Shown: piece after piece, positions 33,821-46,680 of the stretch
Layout: every line of letters starts with the position of its first letter
Position numbering within the stretch: the stretch's first letter is position 1
DNA from: Lepas anatifera
Taxonomy: Eukaryota > Arthropoda > Thecostraca > Lepadidae
DNA length: 64,000 bases
NCBI GenBank assembly: GCA_034440635.1
Contig: JAOTON010002272.1
Span: forward strand, 1,007,596 to 1,071,595
Direction: 5' to 3'
Program-made: the position numbers and the translations under genes
The notes under the pieces: generated by a model
The model's database searches: none
What the model was told of the DNA's origin: nothing
Seen by the model: the letters and a program-made list of their open reading frames with translations, nothing else

Positions 33821-35033
33821 ATGGTTATTCTGATGGAATGAAATGCAGTAGCTATTTTACAGTGGCGGCGCTGCCATAGAGGCACATTAGGCACTGCCTA
33901 GCCACTTTTAAATGTCGAAGTAGGCATGTATTCTATGTGGAATAAATCTAATTTGACTCAATGTTTAAGTTACAGAGAATATTCCTTCTTCGGATCACTG
34001 GATCAAAGAGCCGACGATTTGTATCTCTGACAATCCACGGTCGCAGTTCTTACTGTCAACAAGTGTGAGATCAGGCACTTCGCGATTTCGCTGAATCTGC
34101 CTGACAGCGTGGCAAACCTAACGTGTGCTTTTTTATTGACATCTCTAATACCTCATTCATTCGAACGCGAGTACTGGCTTGTTAAACCGGCAAATCAGGC
34201 ATGCTTGGCAGCTAGCACGTGCGATGCCGCGTCTTAGGACCTTGATTACAGCGGATTCGTTTATTGACATTCTTGTATTCTCGGATTTCTAGCCTCCTCT
34301 AGTGCGGGACATTTGTCTGGCAATCATTTGTAAGATATTTAATTTGTGAAACCCTTATGAAGAACGTGAGACATGGCACAAAATCTGGTGGATGGAATTT
34401 AAAAAAATCCGTTCAAAAATCGATCGTCCAGCGAAAAATTGGACGTCATAAAAATGCAATGCTGAAGATGTCCTTTTAATGGGAAGCTCTCGTGAGCACC
34501 TTGTCCTACCCGGCTTATTTATCTACCTACCTATCCTTCTTGAATTTTGCCTTGTACCTTCATATATTGCCGCATAACCGTTTCCACAATCCACCGACAT
34601 ATGCTTTTTTATATGTTTTTAGTTTTCATTATATTAAACATTAAAACATAAATATTATTTTTGCTAATCGACTTGAGCTTGCCTTCTTCTCCAGCCGACC
34701 TGCTGGATCCATCTCTGTCCAATATTAGGTAAAAAACCTGGGCGACCTTAACTCCTTACTAATCGTCCTTACCTTTAAGCCAATCGTACCTAGGCTGTCA
34801 TAATGTTCAAGCGCTGTCACTGCTATTTTACCTTTTTGCGGGCATGGTATTATGCACGTGTAAGATTTATATGCCAGAGGTGATTGTATTTATGCACATG
34901 GACTACGGCAGGAGGAAAGTGAAAGTTCACTTGGCTTAAGTTCTTACTTATAAAGATGTAGCGTCTCAATAGGAGACTGACTCACTGTCTGCCCGCAAAT
35001 AGCAGCATGGTAGCATGTTCATCTTTAAAGGGA
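33821..35033. other. Intergenic; nothing recognised
   Basis: AT-rich. No ORF with protein character. Confidence 0.4.
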
Positions 35034-35479
35034 ATGTGGCACCTTCACAACGTGATTTTAACTGAGATAGCCAAGTTGTAAAGCAAGTCGGAAAACCCGG
35101 TACTCTATATTTCATTTGTCTTGGAACTCGATATTTCCGTAGAAAAAGCTAAAACCTACCTGACACCAGCCCCCCATCAGCCCGTCGCCGGGCGGCCATT
35201 GTTGTGAGCTACGGTGTGACCACATATGCTGACGTCACGATGAGCATCAGCCAATCGAAGCCCTTGAAGGGTTTCAAGTATGGTAGTGGTTGCCAGATCG
35301 TGACATCATCCACAGGCTGATATTTATTTCTTTTTCTAGAGGAGTATTTTTAAAAACAAAATATTGAGCTTATTGTACATTTTTCAGAGAAATAATGAGC
35401 GGTTTCATTATTTTTGGCTAAAAGTACGCCTAATTTCACTAAATTCCAGGATTCGACCAAGGTGCCACATTCTCTTTAA
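35034..35479 (-). mobile_element. TIR element family A, copy 3 (reverse)
   Basis: Starts TTTAAAGGGAATGTGGCACC and ends AAGGTGCCACATTCTCTTTAA. It aligns in reverse complement with 15093-15550 and 21286-21745. Confidence 0.85.
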
Positions 35480-36373
35480 TACCTATCGTAGCATGATTGA
35501 CTGGCATGCTCTACTTAAAGCTCTTCCTCTCAAGGTTTCAGCAAGAAGACCCAGAAATAGTCGATCATACTGAGTGTACCTTACGCATGAGTCAAAACGC
35601 TGGAAGAATTTATGTTCGGTAGAGTGCAGTAAATAAGTTTTTGCGGAGGTTTACTCTGGCAGACATGTTTCACGCGATTGGCACTGCCTGTATTTACCTA
35701 CACCATCTGCAGTATGATATGTTGGGTCGCTGCATTTTATACCGGTATCTTCATTAGAAATGTTGAAGACTATGGTACAGTGACGGTGGAACGTCCGAAT
35801 TTAAGAAGACACACCATGGGCTTTTCAAGCCATTTATTTCAGTCAACAGCATAGGGTCAGTATTAAAATTTCTGATTAAGGGGCACCATGGCCCGGTGCC
35901 CCCCCAGTTCCGCCACCAGCGCTTCAGTATATGCTTTAAGGATGTAAACAAATGTGCTTTAGCTGTATATTTACTTTATTTATTTAGCTTGGTTTCACTA
36001 ATTTTTTTCTGTAAATAGGAATTGCAGCCCGTAGACGAAACACCAAATACATGAAATTAAATAAACACTGGTAAAATGAGGAGCAATTACAAATCCACCA
36101 AATCAAAAGAAATAAATTAACTAGAAAATGATTCTTAATGCAGCTCTAAAGCGCTCACATTATCATTTCATAGCTTTGTCATCAAACTTCTGATCAGGTC
36201 GCAAGCTAGGGCTCTGTAGTTAATTAAACATTCCAAATTTCATCATATACCCTCAGGCTAAAATATCACACAGACTCGGCCCAAAAACCATTTATCTTAG
36301 CTGGGAGACAATATAGAAAACTGCTCCCGGGGCCATTTGAAACGTGTTGCAAATAAAAATATATAGTGTCTAT
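35480..36373. other. Intergenic; nothing recognised
   Basis: No gene. GGGGCACCATGGCCCGGTGC near 35881 is a small imperfect palindrome. Confidence 0.4.
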
Positions 36374-36530
36374 CATTGGCAGATTCAAGTAACATTTCGG
36401 GGGGGCTAGGGGCCCGAGACTCCCTGCCATTGCCTCGGAACGGCCTCCGGCTATGCATTAAATATAGGCACTCTGACGTTTCGGGGGACGCTTGAGTCGC
36501 CCTAGCCCCCCTCCCCTGTATCCACCACTG
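36374..36530. mobile_element. Short hAT-like MITE (157 bp)
   Basis: The left end CATTGGCAGATTCAAG and right end TGTATCCACCACTG, with inner GGGGGGCTAGG and its complement, form inverted termini. Confidence 0.5.
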
Positions 36531-37408
36531 ATGCCAACCATGTTTAGATGAGGTCTACAATGAGGTGAATCGAGTTCGGGGTGATACGGTGCCAGAACCT
36601 ATCATGATGTGCTTACTCTCTCAGGAATGTTTCAAAGCAAAACAAGGTGTGGCTTTTGTGTCTGTGACAGCCCAATATTTCCCAATGTTAGGTCAAATTC
36701 AAAGACTGACCTGAACAAATCAGCCCAGAATGGCGTGGCATGATGTCTGTCAGCTGACTCACAGCGATAATGAAATAATAATAGCGGGAAAACAATACAA
36801 TTTTTTGGGCCAAAACTTATTGTCTGAACTATTGTAAGCTGCTTACCTAAACTCAAATGAAATTGCAAAGGTAACAGGTCGAAATATTTAGCTTAAACCG
36901 CAAGAATAGGCCAGGAGCGCATCGCGATAGTGGAATGAAGCGCAATGAACCTTAGCAGAGTAGGTGCCCACGCTAGGAGCTGCACATCTTAATGAATATC
37001 CAGACCCTAATGCAGGATTTGAAACCAAAGCGAGCCTTCATATCTCGTTCCTATTCAAACTCAGAGCCTTAGTTGTGGGCGAATTTCCCAAATTCGGCGG
37101 AGAGAATTCGGAGATGGGCTAGATGGCATAGCATTTTTATTTGCAGCGTTGTATTTTAGGGGCCAAGCGCCGATGCAGAAATGCTTAGCCCCAGGTCATA
37201 CTTCTTTGCCTAACGCCCCTGCCATTCGATAATCCGTATATTGTCAGGAATATAGTTGGGGAGTGTGAAATTTTCTTAAATAGCTTGTAATAAGCTAGAA
37301 GTACTCCACTTGTATTATGATATATCACAAATATAAAGACTTACTTTTACTGCAATAGAACTATCTCAATATTCCACAGACTTTCTCTACCTTCGTTCTT
37401 GTATTCTC
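36531..37408. other. Intergenic; nothing recognised
   Basis: AT-rich, no gene. Confidence 0.4.
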
Positions 37409-37481
37409 ATTCTCTCTCTCTCTCTCTCTCTCATTCTCTCATTCTCTCTCTCTCTCTCTCTCTCCCTCTCTCTCTCTCTCT
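37409..37481. repeat. (TC)n microsatellite
   Basis: About 73 bases of TC dinucleotides with CATTCTC and CCCTC interruptions. Confidence 0.95.
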
Positions 37482-37544
37482 GAAATCCTCCGCAAAGATA
37501 TGCTTATGCCTTGACACATGCCGTTCCCTTCAGGCACTCGCGCA

Positions 37545-38075
37545 TTACAAAGACTGCAATAGCCCTGTTGCGACACGAGAAATACTACTGAATACTGCAG
37601 TGGCCTTCGAGTAAGTAGTAGCGGGCTCTTCGCTTGTGAGACTGCAATGGCCCCATGGCATCGCATGGAACTGCAGCGTGAGCTGCAGTGACAATTAAGC
37701 AAGTAAAATCGGAAGTAAAGACCTGGGGATACTGCAACAGGGTCTCCGTGATGCAAAGCACTAACATCACAAACGAGGAGACTGCATTGATGACTAAGTA
37801 AATAACACCAACCTTTGGCACATTGGGAAGACTGCAAGAGCTCTAAGACCATAGCACCACAACTAGGCGACTTCATTGACGAATAAGCAAATAACACTGG
37901 GATGCGGCCCGACGAAGACTGTAATAGCTCAATGAAAGCACAAGACAATATCACAAGGAAACTGCAGTGACGACTAGGTAAGTAGCTCTGACCTCTTCTC
38001 GCCGGTAGAGCGCAATAGCTACACGACAACACAAGACAATATCACCAAGAGCGGGAAAAGCCGCATTGATACGAT
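37545..38075. repeat. Diverged ~90-bp tandem repeat (six units)
   Basis: Unit starts of the type GACTGCAATAGC occur near 37551, 37640, 37730, 37830, 37917 and 38007, spacing 88-100 bases. Later phrases ACTGCAGTGACGACTAAGTA and CAAGACAATATCAC also recur in register. Units differ widely, so the array is old. Minus-strand frames stay open over much of it (37439-38032) with about 30-residue periodicity, but no start or domain supports a gene. Confidence 0.75.
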
Positions 38076-38115
38076 TTTTTTACCTTGGTTATCAGAGGCA
38101 GCCAGGTCTGTTTAA

Positions 38116-39358
38116 CCCTATTTCCGGCAGGGGGGCTAATATTGCCCCCCTAAGGTTTTTCAAGAATATCTCCGAAACGGCTTGCGATAGAACTTTGAAA
38201 CTTCCTGACTTTTCCTAAAACTAGTACAGACAGGTTTTCTGAAATTGTCAATATTATATATTTACCAGGGGCGGAGCTATGGCTGGGTTTTGGGGAGGTT
38301 CTATCCACAAACCAAGTATTATCGTATGCGATGGGTTCTTTGTAAAAGGAAGCCGTCTCTGCTGATCCTGATACCAGTTATATGGTTTTATTATATCATT
38401 TTTATGTGAGATGATAGTGCATTCACAATTGTCACTATTTGTATTCATCAGGGGCGGTTACAGCAGTTCAAAATGGGGGGAATGTTATCAAGAAGGACTA
38501 AACGTTAGTAAGTGAGAAGACTGCTTACAGCCGTGCCAGGGCGAATACAATTGGGTATATGAAAATTCAAAATAGTTATAACCCAATTCTAGATTACCAG
38601 AGGCGTGTCCAGTCACTACACATTTTCAAAATGTATATTCCCAGCCAGTATCACCGCCGCGACTCAATATCGTTGTATATTAAAAATGTGTTTCCAATCA
38701 CCCCCACCCGCCCCCCCCACGACGAGAGTCCTTGATCCGCCTATGTCACCCCCTTTCCCAGAGCTGCCATGGGAGGGTAAAAATTATCAGAAATAAATTT
38801 CAACTAGTCGAGGGACTAATATACTCATGCATACCACTCGCATATTGTTGGGATGTATTTTACCCCACTGTTTTACCTTACTGCATCCGCCCCTGATGAG
38901 TTTTTCACTTTTTTTCATTTATTTATGTGTCAAAGATGCCAAGCAGTATATCACGGCTTCTAATCCGCGTAACAAAAACTTTTTAGGTTGTATATATTTC
39001 CCCTCATAGTCCTGGTCCTGGAACTGCCATTGAATTTCGAATTTTTGCGTAACTCGAGTATATGACAATTTTGGGTCAATTATTTGTAAATCTGAACTAG
39101 TTTTGTGAAAATCGTACAACAGAGACAAGGGTTATGGAAAATCTAAAAAATACACAAAAATTGTATATTTTGCACGACTTTCTCCTTAAAAATCAAAATT
39201 TTGAAATTTTCTTTTTTCAAAATAAAGTTGAGCGTCAGGGGAATCTATAGCACTTTGAATTTTCAAAATCGGCCGGTTAGATTACGAGATCTTAGGGGGG
39301 GCCGATATTGCCCCCCTGCCGGAAATAGGGGGTAGCCGGGAGCCTGACGGAAATAGGG
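38116..39358 (+). mobile_element. piggyBac-like element family 2, copy 1
   Basis: Flanked by TTAA at 38112-38115 and 39359-39362. The left end is CCCTATTTCCGGCAGGGGGG. The right end, read inward, is CCCTATTTCCGTCAGGCTCC followed by a second CCCTATTTCCGGCAGGGGGG, so the right terminus is doubled. It has no transposase. Inside, CAGGGGCGGAG (38269) and CCGCCCCTG (38887) look like ends of a nested hAT-like element that is also present in copy 2, so the insertion is older than the spread of the family. Confidence 0.8.
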
Positions 39359-39362
39359 TTAA

Positions 39363-39910
39363 AGGCACCGTTTTAAGGTACCCGGTTCTATTTTTGGAGC
39401 CAACGTAGCCGGGAGTAGATTCAATGAGTGCCGAATCCACAAAACCAAAGGCACACCCGTAATTTTTCGGTCGAAAACGTGACGACAATTATCCGCGAGA
39501 GTAGGGTCGGTGTGCGGTCTGGGTGTCAGATTGGATGCGTGGATGGGTGTGGGACCACGCATCTGACTCTGAATGTGAATGTGACCGCGACTAACAATAG
39601 GCGAGCCCATAGCGTACTCTCACAGGGCCTGGTAGTCGGGAAATGGTAATGGGCATTAGAGGTGTGACGTGACATCAAAGGTGCAGTAAGTGCCAGCTAC
39701 CCACAGCAGCGATGGGGCTAGAAAATGTGAGCGCGACTGCCCGTGGACATATTTTCCCTCTGGGGGCCGCTCATAGGTAGCGAAGGGCATATTTTGATAT
39801 TTCTATCCCCTCTCCCATGTAGCGTTTTTTATGTCCATGTGTGTAACGTTTTATACCGAAGTGGCAGACTCCTGCCTCTGTCTTACGTGAGTTACCGATC
39901 CCTAAGCTCT
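39363..39910. other. Intergenic; nothing recognised
   Basis: Several overlapping short ORFs, none convincing. Confidence 0.4.
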
Positions 39911-40075
39911 ATTGGGGTTTAACGACGCACCAACTACCAAGGTTAAGTGGTGGCGCGAACTCTTACCTTGTTGGGAGGGATTTGAGGGATCAGATCAACT
40001 TTTCAGAGGCTTCACCGGAATTTGAAACCGGGATCGGTCGCTCAGGAGACAGGAACATTGTTCTTGTCGGATTCA
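39911..40075 (-). mobile_element. SINE, second copy of the 62205 family
   Basis: Read on the minus strand, CCCGGTTTCAAATTCCGG (a B-box with one extra base), CTCTGAAAAGTTGATCTGAT and the tail GTTGGTGCGTCGTTAAACCC match the SINE at 62205-62385. The head is diverged. Confidence 0.7.
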
Positions 40076-41309
40076 CTTTGTCTCTCTCTTGATAGTCCAT
40101 ATTCTGCATTGAGTGCGTTTTCATTGGTCGGCGTCTGGAGTTCTTTCCCTTCCACACTAAGTATTCTTTTCGGACTAGTTAGCACGCATTGGTGGTGGTT
40201 TGGCGGGATTTTCCCATGCGTGTCGGTGGCCGAGGTTTGATGTCTGGGCCAAAGCACTGGCTTCCGGTGGGAACGTGTCTGAAGGACGCTCGGTGCACGC
40301 TCCCGTCCGCCAACATCATCTGGTTTAGACATCTGATGATCGCGCCATCTCTTAACACATATGAGGACTGACATTACAATAAACCCCAGCCATAATTTAA
40401 CGGCTGATTGAGCTAAGAAGGATAACAGGGACCAATAGCAGGATCAAAAGTAGACCACGTGTTTCCTAATCGATGAATGACAGCAATACTTCTCGAAAAA
40501 ATGGTGCTGACCCGTCCAGCCCGGCCGCTAAATTTCCACATCAGTCAGTTTATGGAGGGGAAGATGCCACGCCCTGCGTTCTCCTGCTGGTGTGCCCTAT
40601 TGCGACATCAGAGCCGCGTGCCGTGACGCTAACAATGAGCCGGGGCTGATCAGAGCGGCCGACGCTTCGGTGGTCACCGCTACCAAACTCTGGCGCACGC
40701 CTGGAACGCTAAACGATACCGAGCTGGAGGAACGACTACACAACAGTGTCGGCAAGGCTGCTAGCCCGCTTTATTAACGTGTGGGACTTCGTATGACTTT
40801 TGGGTAGTTCTGGCTGTGGCGAGTTTCCTGAAAAAAGAACAACCATAGACCTAGTTTCCATGCACAGTGAGGCGATCCAGATAGAGCTGAGAATCAGGAT
40901 ACAGCGATCGCGGTTTCCATGACACTCTGGTTTGGATAAGGATTGATCCAGTGCTGTTCATCGCGGAATTTTAATCGGCGATACCGTGATATCACGATCG
41001 TGGACAACCCAGAATCGAAAGTGGAAATTTCATTTGAAGCCAAGAAATTCCGCGATCGCTATTGCGATAGCGGACAATTTTTTTCATTAAATTCCACAAT
41101 TCTTAGTCCCCGATCGAACAGTTTGACTTTAAATTCAAGTAACAAGTGATAGCCAACTTAGAGCCCCTGGTATTCCTCTAAGGGGAACCTCAGCCTTTGG
41201 GCCGGTTCAAGGGATCTTCCTGGGCTTGGGAGTCTGATGAAGAGTAAGAAGCTTAACACGCTCAGTGGATAGGGTTCAGGCGTGAACTTGTAATAGAGAG
41301 GGGTCCTTA
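40076..41309. other. Intergenic; one unassigned ORF and a dispersed repeat
   Basis: The plus frame 40592-40777 is open and GC-rich (EPGLIRAADASVVTATKLWR), but it begins at GTG with no exon signals; unassigned. GATCCAGTGCTGTTC at about 40947 and the following stretch of GCGATCGC-type words match 44620-44720 in reverse, indicating a shared repeat. Confidence 0.4.
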
Positions 41310-42210
41310 AGTGCCTCCCCTGAGATCTCCGAAACTAAGAGGGTTAGACGTCCGTTGGCTTTGTGTGGGCGTGAGGGTGATCTAAGTTATGGCTAAGTTT
41401 CATTGTCCCAGGTTGATATCTTCAAGGTCAAACAAAGTCGTAAAGGTCGAATCTGGGCCGTACTGGAGACCTATTGGGCAATGTCGTGATTATGTGAAAA
41501 CAGCCGGGAATACAGCAAAAGTGGACTAAATTCATGGAGGAAAATCTCACACAATGTTTCCTGAAAGTTTGAGGTCAAGGTCATTCAAAGTCACTGACCT
41601 ATGACGTAGCAATCTTACATATTCCCAATAATATACAATAAAACTGGCACTATAGCAGCCTTTGGGCGGAAAATGAGGGTTTGACTTTGCAAAAAGATCT
41701 TTGACCTTGACCTGTGACCTTGACCTTGACATTGAGTATCCTAAACTATAAAGTCATTGCATAACATACGTCATACTAAGTAATGTCATCTGACCGGAAT
41801 ACTGGGATCAATGAACTTGACCTGTGACCTTTGGCCTTGACCTTCATTTGGGGTGATCTAGGTCCCTGGTATAAAAACGTGCAGTGGGCTTTGACTTCAA
41901 CATATAACCCGATTATATGAGGCTATTACGTCACCAGTCAGCCTTCAGTGCAAGCGAACCGGTGCGACCAAGCAGCTGCGACGGTCTCAAAATATAGCTC
42001 TGACTTTGGAAGCCTATAAGAAAAAAATAACTACTAGATTTTCAGACATTCTTCACCAATTGCACCAATTTCAGACCTTCTTCACTCATTAATTTTCTGA
42101 AATGTGGCCGAGCAGCGCTTTTTGGCAGCAAACAGGTCTCTGGACACCCCAGAATAATAGGTGGGAAGGGGGGGTCACTTTGGGAACCCCTCCACTGCGC
42201 GTGTTAAAGC
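41310..42210. mobile_element. TGACCT/AGGTCA-rich repeat, copy 2 (reverse)
   Basis: The part at 41371-41480 aligns in reverse complement with 33590-33690. Repeated GACCTTGACCT motifs fill 41560-41850. It ends near GCGCGTGTTAAAG. Non-coding. Confidence 0.6.
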
Positions 42211-43437
42211 GAGGATCCGCACTCTGCTCAGATATGCAGTATGAGTACAATTATTTCCTCTTTTCTTCAATAAAGCAACAAGCTGCGCAAAAGCATTTGA
42301 GCCGTAAAGGATGATATGTTCAAAACACTGTGCATGGTGCAAGCTGCAAATTCTGTGAGTTTATTTAGTTCAGCTATCCACCTCGTGTATACTGGCTTAT
42401 CTCCACGAATTCTGGATGTATCATACACTTAGATTATATGTTTATTCGGGCACCGTCCTTCATCACAATCAGGTTGGTGAAATTACAAATTCTAAGTCAT
42501 AGTGTAGGCAGACCTCGAGGTTTGACTGCACTATGAATTCGAAATCACTACAATACACTACACTCGAATTCGAGGTCTGGCCTCACTATAACTGAGAAAC
42601 TTTTATTTGACTTGCTTGATTCAGATCAAGGGCTGTGCCCAAATATATAATCTAAGTGTTTTTTACATCCAGGATTTGAGGAGACAGGCCGGTTATATTT
42701 TGTGAACTTATAATCATGATCCTCGCCTCAGCACTCCAAAACCTATCAACATATCCACTTCGTAGGTTAATGCCTAATTCACAATTAATTTAAGGTCTAA
42801 AACATCACCGACCTCTTGATGTTTTGTTTAAAGTTTTTATATATAGATGATTAGAATGACTGTTGGAGAGGCGCTTAGAGTTAAGCTGTAGGTTTTTGTT
42901 CCAATCCGCCATGTTGTTATATGTTGTTTTGCGCATTTGTCATTACATAATCAAATTTATGCTACTACTACTACTACTACATGGCTTAGAATGGCCAGAC
43001 TCATAGGTGTAAGAACATCCAGAATATTAAGGGAGGGGGTTATTGAACTGTTTAAAGTAATTTATTTCCATTCAACGCCAAAGGGTTAATGGTTAAGAAC
43101 TCTAGATATAGGGGGGACTGCCACCCTAGCCCTTACGCCTATGGTGATATTTACATCAATGGAATTGCCATAACGACTGGGTTCTTGAAAGTAGTGTCTA
43201 AAAAATTGCTCCGGTATTATTTTTAAGAACTTATGCTCTAAAAAGCAAAATCCCTAGAAGCTGAGTTCGAGGAAAGGCGTTCAAGCGCCCTCCGCCCCTC
43301 CACCCCGTCTCAGACTCCGTCCCCCACATTTCTCAGACCCCCCGTCAGTGGCAGGTTAACTAGTTCATGGGATAATGCTTTGCTGCTTGGAAGCAGAAAC
43401 TTCCATTTCGATTGCTCATCGCAGAATATCTATTTAA
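42211..43437. other. Intergenic; nothing recognised
   Basis: AT-rich. A short (CTA)n run lies at 42962-42980. Confidence 0.4.
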
Positions 43438-44603
43438 CCTATTTCCGTCAGGCTCCGGCTACCCTATTTCCGGCAAGGGGCAATATCGGCCCCTAGATCT
43501 CGTAATCTAACAGGCCGATTTTAAAATTCAAAGTGCCATAGATTCCTCTGCTGCTAAACTTTATTTTGAAAAAAATTCAATTTTTTTTTAGGAGAAGGTC
43601 GTGCAAATATACAATTTTTGTGTATTTTTAGATTTTCCATAACCCTTGTCTCTGTTGTACGATTTTCACAAACTAGTTCAGATTTACAAATAATTGACCC
43701 AAAATTTTAATATACTGAGTTATGCAAAAATTCGAAATTCAATAGCAGTTCCAGGACCAGGACTATGAGGGGAAATATATACAACCTAAAAGTTTTTGTT
43801 ACGCGGATTAAAGCCGTCACATACTGCTTTACATCTTTGACACATAAATAAATGAGAAAAAGTGAAAACTCATCAGGGGTGGATGCGTGGTAAAACAGTG
43901 GGGTAAAAACATACCAACAATATGCGAATGGTATGCATGAGTATATTAGTCCCTCGACTAGTTGAAATTTAATTTCTGATAATTTTACCCTCCCATGGCA
44001 GCTCTGGGAAAGGGGTGACATAGGCGGATCAAGGACTCGTCGTGGGGGTGGAGGTGATTGAAACAAATTTTCAATATACAACGACATTGAGTCGCGGCGT
44101 GATACTGGCTGGAATATACATTTTGAAATGTGTAGTGACTGGACACGCCTCTGGTAATCTAGAATTGTTATAACTATTTTGAATTTTCATATACCCAATT
44201 GTATTCGCCCTGACGGCTGTAAGCAGTCTTCTCACTTACTAACGTTTAGTCCTTCTTGATAACATTCCCCTTTTGAACTGCTTAACCGCCCTGATGAATA
44301 CAAATAGTGACAATTGTGAATGCACTATCATCTCACATAAAATGATATAATAAAACCATATAACTGGTATCAGGATCAGCAGAGACGGCTTCCTTTACAA
44401 AAACCCATCGCATACGATAATACTTGGTTTGTGGATAGAGCCTCCCCAAAACCCAGCCATAGCTCCGCCCTGGTAAATATATAATCTTGAAACTTTCAGA
44501 AAACCTGCCTGTACTAGTTTTAGGAAAAGTCGAAGTTTCAAGTTCTATCGAAGCCGTTTCGAGATATTCTTGAAAACCTGAAGGGGGCAATATTACTAAA
44601 TGG
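43438..44603 (-). mobile_element. piggyBac-like element family 2, copy 2 (inverted)
   Basis: Flanked by TTAA at 43434-43437 and a decayed end beside TTAA at 44604-44607. It carries the doubled terminus at its left end and aligns in reverse complement with nearly all of 38116-39358. The two copies therefore form a large inverted pair about 4.1 kb apart. Confidence 0.75.
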
Positions 44604-44879
44604 TTAAGATTAAACAAATATCCCATGGTCGCGGAATTGCGATGGCGGACCGCCAAATTCTCAAAGGTGGAGGAGCGATAGCGGACCACCTATTTTTCGA
44701 TCGCTTGAACAGCACTGGATCAAGCTGTAACGAATAGAAGAGTCTTCAATACCGTCTACATTTCTGGCGCACTACTGATTTTTTCTTTCACTTTCTTCAC
44801 TTTCCCTTCACCCAAGTTTACTGTCGTGTTCAAGGAATAATAGTTTTTTATTATTCTTTAATGAATTTATGTATTTATC
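44604..44879. other. Spacer; nothing recognised
   Basis: GAACAGCACTGGATC at 44708 matches a repeat near 40947 in reverse. No gene. Confidence 0.4.
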
Positions 44880-46680
44880 TGTTTATTTATTTATTTATCC
44901 CATACGAGCGACGAAGGCTTGCCCCCAGTAAAAGCTCAAGTCAGGGATAACATCATCAGATTACCTAAAATTACATACAAGACACATGTTAAGAAACAAG
45001 TCAAGACAAAAAGTAAGTACAAGATGAAAATATCTAAAACAAAAACTCTAAAAACTGTAAAAATACATATGTAAGGGGTAACAATAAAATACAATGAAAT
45101 AAAATAAATGGTAGATTCCTACTGCCTAACATATTTCCGAACTTCATATTTGAACTGACCTGGTGATATTCTAAGTGGATCAGCAAATGGGCAGGCGAGC
45201 ATAAAATCATTAAAAGCTTTGGGCAGCCGACAGTACACACCCTGCCTCGCAGTCTCCTTTGTGTACAGTGGTACGCTCAGCAAAGTGCCTGCCATTGCAC
45301 GTGTTCTTCTACCCAGCACTTGAAGCGGGAAGCTACCAAGCAGAAATGCGAAATCGATCTGGGCCGTTAAATTGTGTGTAAAAGTAATGATTGAAGTCTT
45401 TGGACGTTTAAAAGGGCCAGAAGTTCATCGTATCCTTATATAATTTTTTCCACTCTTTCCAGATGCGTTTTAGCAGCCTCACCCCAAATAAAACATCCAA
45501 ACTCAAGAATTGAACGAACATTGGAAAAACATGCCGTCAAATTGGCTTGGGTTTCAATTTAAAGCTCGCTCTCACTCCTCCCACCGAATGCCCAGTCTGG
45601 AGCGACCGAATCATCACACCTAACATCCTGTTTGCTTGACTTACGATTTTATCTACATGTTCTGCGAATTTTAATTTGGAATCCAGCCAAACACCAAGAT
45701 GCCGAATGAACGATACTTTTTCTAGGGCGTCGTTTTGAATTTTGTAGATGTTCAGCATCGGTTTCTTCTTCAGAGAAATTGTAAATGATTTGTATTTGGA
45801 CGGATTAAGCTGCAGCTTCCAAAGATGAGACCAATCAGCCAAACGTGTCAAGTCAGCTTGTAGTAGCTCTGAGTCCTCAGGAGTCACAATTTTAGGATAC
45901 AATTTCACGTCGTCGGCAAAAAGAAGACAGTTCGTTTTAATTTTGTCCGAAAGATCATTGATGAAGAGAGCAAACAGGATTGGTGAGATAATTCCACTCT
46001 CCAGCGTTCCAGATCGCACAGATGTCCACTCGGGAAATTTTCCATTAACAACTACGCGTTGCTTTCGATTTGTCAGGTAAGAAGAGAGCCAATTGAGGGC
46101 GGCACCTGGGATTTGATAGGAGCTGTGCAGCTTATGAAGCAGTAATTTATGGTTGACACTCCGAAACGCCGAGGAGTAGTCGGTGTATATGACGTCAGTT
46201 TGATGACCAGATGAGATCGCCTCCCACGCCGTTTTTAGAAGGCAAGCTAAATTTGTATCTCAAGAGCGGCGTGGGACAAAACAATGTTGGTTTGGGGCCA
46301 GGACCGGTTGAACATGAGATATTAGTAGGTACGTCACATACACAGTGCTCTAGAATTTTGCCAAATAGTGGGGTGAGTGAGATAGAGTTTTTAGAGCCCT
46401 TTTTGTGCACGCGAACGATGTTTGCTTCCGCCCACCTGCCCGGAAAAGCTCCCCGCTGAACCCTCATGTTGAACAAGATGACCAAGGGAGTTACCAATTG
46501 TTCACTACATTCTTTAATAACACGCGCACTAATGTTATCCGGTCCACAGACTTTGTGAGCCTGTAACGCTGTGAGTGCGCGGCGAACATCTCCTTCAGTC
46601 ACCACAAAATGATTTTGTTTTAAGGCTTGTACAGTTTTGTTTTGCTTAATTTTCTTCAATAACAAAAAAAAACATTACCA
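44880..46680 (-). mobile_element. 5'-truncated non-LTR retrotransposon (LINE)
   Basis: On the minus strand a reverse-transcriptase region (46665-45537) is followed by a C-terminal region with the family-typical LPKAFNDF (about 45209-45186) and a 3' end with ATAAATAAATAAATA repeats near 44905-44880. The endonuclease part is missing. Order and motifs fit a jockey/CR1-type LINE. Frameshifts make it inactive. Confidence 0.85.
45540..46665 (-). pseudogene. Broken LINE reverse transcriptase
   Basis: Read on the minus strand, the first block has GPDNISARVIKECSEQL, a typical non-LTR RT motif, and LTPLFGKILEHCV. A frameshift near 46200 precedes VIYTDYSSAFRSVNHKLLLH, which keeps the first catalytic Asp but has Arg where AFD is usual. 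FADD, the catalytic pair, lies at 45920-45909. The usual PQGS-type motif is altered to LESGIISP. The losses and frameshift show an inactive copy. Confidence 0.85.
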
